A stretch of DNA of 64,000 nt, taken from Cercis canadensis. Taxonomy: Eukaryota > Streptophyta > Magnoliopsida > Fabales > Fabaceae. Numbering within the stretch: position 1 is the first letter of the stretch; each line of letters begins with the position of its first letter. The DNA lies in assembly GCA_003255065.1 (NCBI GenBank), contig QAOA01000431.1, forward strand, positions 310,001 through 374,000, in the 5' to 3' direction. The notes beneath the pieces were generated by a model. The model was not told the origin of the DNA. It searched no databases and saw only the letters and a program-made list of their open reading frames with translations. The position numbers and the translations under genes are program-made. Positions 59,455 to 64,000 of this stretch are shown here, in pieces.

Positions 59455-60413
59455 GTATGATTCTCTTTTTCTATGCCTCTTTGGATTCTATTAATTGAAG
59501 ATAGGAATTTTGTTATTCTTTTTGAAGTTTATATCAATTTTATCGCCAACTCATGTTGCTATATTAGTTAAAATTTAAATTTGTGATAACTTTATTTTTG
59601 TGTAGTGTGGAACCAGCCTATAATGACAGTTCTAGACCGTAACTTTATAGCTTGGTGAAGCTTTTGTGGCTAAAGATTAGCTTTTCAATTTAGCTCACTG
59701 ATTTATACTGTTTTGTCTCAGTAGATTTTGAGTCAAGCTGAATTTGGAGTTTTTACATCTTAGAAGCTTGTAATTGAACGACCAAGCTTGGTTTATGCAT
59801 TTGAACTTTAGTGGGGATTTTCTCACGAAACATTTTTTTTTTGTGTGAGAAATCGCTTGTGAGAAATTACGTGAGAAAATTTCATCAGAAATTTAATTTC
59901 AACAAAAACTTCTAATGAAAATTTTTTCCTTAAGATAAATCATGAGAAATTTCTCGAGAAAATTATGTGAGAAATTGAATTTCACGCTACAAAGTTTTCC
60001 GTGACAAATGAAATGAAATGTTTCACTAAAGTTAAAATTAGGGTTTTCAAATTTTCAACACCTTATTTCCTTCACGCAGTCATTCCTCAATCGGCAAATA
60101 GCTCTAATTTTCCCTTTCTTTTCTCCCCTTTCTCGGTCCTCCTCAATTCCACTATTCTAGCTGATGCATGGAAGGGTTTGTGGCGATCCACCACTAGCCA
60201 AAGCAAAGCGCGGAAACGGCCTTTAAACACATTAAAGCATGTAGTTCTCAAAAAATTATTTGAAGAGAAAAAGCATCTCGTATAGCATGCGATGTATAGC
60301 TAAGTCAAGGACGTTCAAAGTTTTGCGTCCAGCATTACACCACGGCCATGACAGTTCCACGCATTCACTCGCATGCCATGAACCATATAAATCAATCTTC
60401 TCTACCATCTATC

Positions 60414-60500
60414 GGAATCCCCAAGAGGTCAACCATCTTAGCAATACGCTCGAGCACGATTAACTGTGGAGTTCTTATGTGATTTGGTGCCCCTTTTAAG
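60414..60500 (-). pseudogene. 5S rRNA-derived segment, array unit 1
   Basis: Read on the minus strand it follows plant 5S rRNA from about position 30 to 105: GGAGTTCT.. side with CACAGTTAATCGTGCT (5S: CGCAGTTAAGCGTGCT) and AAGATGGTTGACCTC (5S: AGGATGGGTGACCTC). A 3-base gap lies in the middle. The 5S ends are missing or too changed to recognise. It is not expected to make ribosomal 5S RNA. Confidence 0.8.
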
Positions 60501-60733
60501 CAAAAGGAACAGTGCAAAGGACCTCTACCCATTTTGTTGCGCGCAGATCTCGAAAAGTTTTATGAAATGAAAAAAATATCTCTTAAAACGAGTGGTCGTG
60601 CAGAACGTTATGGCCATCCAAAGTTTCACGTCTAGTATTGCATCACGACAATGACAAATTTCACATATTCACAAGCTTGCCCAAAGTTTGTCAATTAATA
60701 TTCTGCAATGTACATCATGGTTATAGGCTCGTA

Positions 60734-60746
60734 CACTACAAGAAAA
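60734..60746 (+). other. CACTA-type terminus, array unit 2
   Basis: CACTACAAGAAAA, the standard plant CACTA (En/Spm) transposon end, followed by CATGCAATTTCTCAC and subterminal palindromic words. The same motif starts the next unit at 61864. Decayed forms are at 62918 and 63950 (CACTATAAGAAAA). Confidence 0.85.
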
Positions 60747-61511
60747 CATGCAATTTCTCACTAAAAAATATTTCGTGAGAAAATTGAATTTTTGATAGAA
60801 TTTCTCGCAGAATTTCTTTGGAAAAACTTTTCCGCGAGAAATTTTTGAGAAAATTTCTTCAGAAATTCAATTTACTTAACTTCTCACTAAAATTTTTTTC
60901 TTAAGAAAAACTGTGAGAAATTTCCAAGAAAATTTTTTTCGTGAGAAATTTCTCAAGAAAATTATGTAAGAAATTGAATTTCTCGCGACAAAGTTTTCCA
61001 TGACAAATGGAATGCGCCATTTTACTAAAGTTAAAATTAGGGTTTTCAAATTTCTCACAAAAAAATTTCAGGAGAAATTAGGGTTTTCAATTTAAACAAC
61101 TTCTCATGGAAATTTTTTCCTTAAGAAAAACTTTGAGAAATTTCCACAAGCTGCATCTTATCTCCCTCACGTAGCCATCATGTCATCTACAAACAATTCT
61201 CATTTTCCCTCTCTTCTCTCCCCGTTCTCGGTCCTCCTCAATTCTATTGTTCTAGCTGACGCACCGATGGGTTTGCATTGGTCTTTAAGTACATTGCAGC
61301 ATGTAGTTCTCGGAAAATTATTTGAAGAGAAAAAGAAAACATCTAGTATAGTGTGCACCGCAGAGCGAAGTCAAGGACGTTCAAAGTTGTGCGTCCAGCA
61401 TTACGTCATAGCAATGAGGGTTCCACGCATTCTCTACGTGCCACGAACCATATAAATCAATCTTCTCTGCCATCTATCGTGGTTAAGTGATCTTGCAATC
61501 TGTGCAACTAC

Positions 61512-61619
61512 GGGAAGAAAGAACACAAGGAATCCCTAGGAGGTCAACCATCCTAGCAATACTCCCGCTCAAGCACGATTAACTGTGCAATTCTTACGCG
61601 ATCTGGGGCCCTTTTTAGG
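61512..61619 (-). pseudogene. 5S rRNA-derived segment, array unit 2
   Basis: The longest match. On the minus strand it gives ACAGTTAATCGTGCTTGAGC, then GGGAGTATTGCTAGGATGG, TTGACCTCCTAGGGATTCCT and TGTGTTCTTTCTTCCC, parallel to 5S rRNA from about position 28 to its 3' end. The A-box-like AGTTAATCGTGC and C-box-like AGGATGGTTGACC differ from plant 5S by one base each. Confidence 0.85.
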
Positions 61620-62601
61620 CAAAAAGAATAGTGCAAAGGACCTCCAACCATTTTGTTGAGCGCAGATCTTGAAAAGCTTTATGAAATGAAAAAAAAAAAA
61701 AAAAAACATCTTGTAAAACAAGTGGTTATGCACAAAGTTATGGTTGTCCAAAATTTCAGGTCCGGTATTGTGTCATGGCAATGACAGTTTCACATGTTCA
61801 CTAGCGTGCCCAGAGCTTTGTCAATCAATATTCTGCCATGTACATCGTGGTTATAGGCTCTCACACTACAAGAAAATACGCAATTTCTCACGAAAAAATG
61901 TTCCGTCAGAAAATCGAATTTTTGATTAAAATTTTCTAGAATTTCCTTGGAAAACTTTTTTTGCATGGGAAATTACGTGAGAAAGTTTCTTCAGAAATTC
62001 AATTTAAACGTCTTAGAAAAAATTTTCCTTAAGAAAAATTGTGAGAAATTTCCACGAAAATTTTTTTCGTGAGAAATTTCTCGAGAAAATTATGTGAGAA
62101 ATTGAATTTCACACAACAAAGTTTTTCGTGACAAATGGAACATGCTATTTCACTAAAGTTAAAATTAGGGTTTTCAAATTTCTCATGGAAAAATTTCGAG
62201 AGAAAACTGCACCATATCTCTCTCACACAACGATCCTTTCATCTACAAACAACTCTTATTTTCCCTCTCTTCTCTCCCCATTCTCGGTCCTCCTCAATTC
62301 CACATTTCTAGCTGGCGTACCAAAGGGTTTATGCCGGTCCACCATTAGCCAAAACAAAGCACACAAATGGCCTTTAAGCACATTGAAGTGTGTAGTCCTC
62401 AAAAAATTATTTGAAAAGAAAAAGAAAACATCTCATATAGCATGCACCACAAAGCAAAGTCAAGGACGTTCAAAGTTGTGCGTCCAACATTATGTCATGG
62501 CAATGAGGGTTCCACGCATTTTCTCGCGTGCCACGAACCATATAAATCAATCTTCTCTGCCATCTATCATGGTTAAGTGCTCTTGCAATCTGTGTGGCTA
62601 C

Positions 62602-62709
62602 AAGAAGAAAGAACACAAAGAATCCCCAGTTGGTTAACCCTCTTAGCACTACTCTCACTCGAGCACACTTAACTGTGGAGTTTTGATGTGATCCAGTGCC
62701 CCTGTTAGG
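62602..62709 (-). pseudogene. 5S rRNA-derived segment, array unit 3
   Basis: On the minus strand it gives GGCACTGGATCACATCAAAA, CACAGTTAAGTGTGCTCGAG and TGAGAGTAGTGCTAAGAGGG. It is closer to real 5S in GGATC and GAGAGTAGT.CTA than the other units but more changed in the C-box region. Confidence 0.8.
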
Positions 62710-63609
62710 TAAAAAGAATAGCACAAAGGACATGTAGTTGGTTTTTTGTGTGTAGATCTCGAAAAATTTTATGAAATGAAAAAAAAAACATCTCGTAAAA
62801 CGAGCGATCGAGTGCAAAGTTATGACCGTCAAAAGTTTCACATCTAGTATTTAGTCACGACAATGATGGTTTCACATATTCACTAGTGTGCCCTGTCAAT
62901 CAATATTCTGCCTCGTACACGAAAAAAATGTTTTGTGTGAAAATTGAATTTCTTATGGAATTTTCTAGGATTTCTTGCAGAATTTTTTTGGTTAAACTTT
63001 TCCGCAAGAAAATTGTGAGAAAATGTCATCAGAAATTCAATTTAAACTTCTCACGGAATTTTTTTTTCTTGATAAAAATCGTGAGAAATTTGCACTAAAA
63101 TTTTTTCAGTGAGAAATTTCTCGAGAAAATTATGTGAAAAATTGGATTTCTCGTGGTAAAGTTTTTTGTGACAAACAAAACACACCATTTCACTAAAGTT
63201 GATATTAGGGTTTTCACAAGAAAAAATTTCGTGAGAAAAATACATCTTATCTCTATCACGCAGCCATCCCTCAATCTGCAAACAACTCTAATTTTCCCTT
63301 CCTTGTCTCCCCCTTCTCGGTCCTCCTCAATTCCACCGTTCTAGCTGACATACCGAAAGGTTTGTGGCAGTGCACCATTAGCCAAAATGAAACGTGCAAA
63401 CGCCCTAAAGTCACACGCTATATGAGATCAAGAAAACATCTCGTACAACATAGGCAATGAGCGAAATCAAGGACGTTCAAAGTTGTTCATCCAGCATTAT
63501 GTCATGGCCATGACAGTCCCACACATTCTCTCCCATTCCACAAACCATATAAATTAATCTTCTCCGTCATCTATCGTGGTTAGGTGCTCTTGCAATCTGT
63601 GCGGCTACA

Positions 63610-63717
63610 GGAAGAAAGAATACAAGGAATCCCTAGGAGGTCAACCATCCTAACACTACTCTCGCTTGAGCACGCTTAGCTGTGGATTTTTTATGTGATC
63701 TAGTGCCCCTTTTAGGC
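63610..63717 (-). pseudogene. 5S rRNA-derived segment, array unit 4
   Basis: On the minus strand it gives CACAGCTAAGCGTGCTCAAG, CGAGAGTAGTGTTAGGATGG and TTGACCTCCTAGGGATTCCT, again parallel to plant 5S rRNA. The middle of the gene (AAGCGTGCT..A.GCGAGAGTAGT) is the best preserved of the four. Confidence 0.85.
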
Positions 63718-64000
63718 AAAACGAACAGCGACAAGGACCTTTGGCAGTTTTGTTGCGCACATATCTCAAAATGTTTCATGCAATAAAAAAAACATTTTGT
63801 AAAACGAGCGGTCGAGCACAATGTTAATGTCATCCAAAGTTTCACATTTAGTATTGCGTCATGGCAATGACAATTTCTCATGTTCACTAGCATGCCCATG
63901 GCCTTGTCGATCAATATTTTGCCCCGTACATCGTGGTTATATGCTCTTACACTATAAGAAAACACAATTTCTCGCGAAAAACTTCTTTGGGAGAATTTCT

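Larger units (their letters stand above)
59817..64000. repeat. Tandem array of about 1.03-1.13-kb units with CACTA-type starts and embedded 5S-derived sequence
   Basis: Unit starts are at 60734, 61864, 62918 (decayed) and 63950 (cut by the right edge). A partial first unit begins near 59817. Unit lengths are therefore 1130, 1054 and 1032 bp. Each unit has, in order: CACTACAAGAAAA or a decayed form; about 330 bp of short palindromic words built on TTTCTCACGAAA and TTTCTCGAGAAA; AAAATTAGGGTTTTC; a pyrimidine-rich stretch (CTCTCTTCTCTCCCC, TCGGTCCTCCTCAATTCC); a segment GACGTTCAAAGTTGTGCGTC; a 5S rRNA-derived segment (minus strand); a second diverged copy of the GACGTTCAAAG segment; and GTACATCGTGGTTATAGGCTC just before the next start. 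No inverse CACTA end (CTTGTAGTG) is present. Confidence 0.85.

Noticed and set aside
59817-64000. Functional 5S rRNA gene cluster
   Set aside because: The 5S segments lack recognisable 5' portions, carry many changes and sit in 1-kb units with transposon sequence.
59817-64000. Cassandra-type retrotransposons (5S sequence in LTRs)
   Set aside because: No short LTR pair, no tRNA-Met primer site and no polypurine tract; the units begin with CACTA-type ends.
1-64000. tRNA, snRNA or miRNA genes
   Set aside because: No cloverleaf with A and B boxes or snRNA signature was seen by eye; only the hairpin at 58979 and the 5S-derived segments have RNA-like features.

Overview
The window is nuclear DNA of a flowering plant, most likely a dicot. 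It is AT-rich, has plant-type GT-AG introns, and is almost wholly mobile elements nested in one another: Ty3/gypsy retrotransposons, Mutator-like elements (MULEs), a Helitron, MITE-like foldback elements, a pararetrovirus fossil and a CACTA-related satellite. The species cannot be named from the sequence. No intact single-copy host gene is visible. Host-gene traces are mainly exon fragments carried by transposons, a Myb/SANT-like pseudogene and one small unidentified gene remnant.

Region by region. 1-5153: Athila-like Ty3/gypsy element on the minus strand, cut by the left edge. 5154-17211: a second Ty3/gypsy element on the plus strand, invaded on its left by the Athila-like element and in its pol region by a third, pol-less element (8404-15147, minus strand, 5-bp target duplication AGTAT). 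17220-18540: fragment of an endogenous caulimovirid with a movement-protein-like part. 18545-19107: possible hAT end. 19108-38612: a composite interpreted as one Helitron. It has a TC start, a helicase remnant, a GC hairpin and a CTAG end. It carries captured ABCB-transporter and GID8-like exon pieces, and a 10.7-kb MULE (23877-34611) and a 550-bp foldback element have inserted into it. That MULE has ~395-bp TIRs, a near-complete mudrA-type transposase gene with two in-frame stops, an antisense GRF-zinc-finger gene and antisense exons of a MAP kinase kinase (MKK6-like).

38613-50783: a second, related Helitron end, a putative LTR, a Myb/SANT-like pseudogene, a small gene remnant whose intron hosts a second foldback element, the start of a MAIN-like (plant mobile domain) gene, and a clean solo LTR with target duplication GGAAC. 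50784-58431: a second complete-ended MULE with a perfect 9-bp target duplication, whose decayed transposase region is duplicated in tandem (2562-bp offset). 59817-64000: a tandem array of ~1.03-1.13-kb units. Units start with a CACTA-type terminus (CACTACAAGAAAA, or a decayed form) and contain a segment clearly derived from 5S rRNA on the minus strand. This is the most unusual structure in the window.

Assembly caution: the window holds six single-N gaps. Five are flanked on both sides by directly repeated sequence of exactly the same length (182, 195, 297, 53 and 323 bp). These look like contig ends that overlap but were never merged, so the repeats are probably artefacts.
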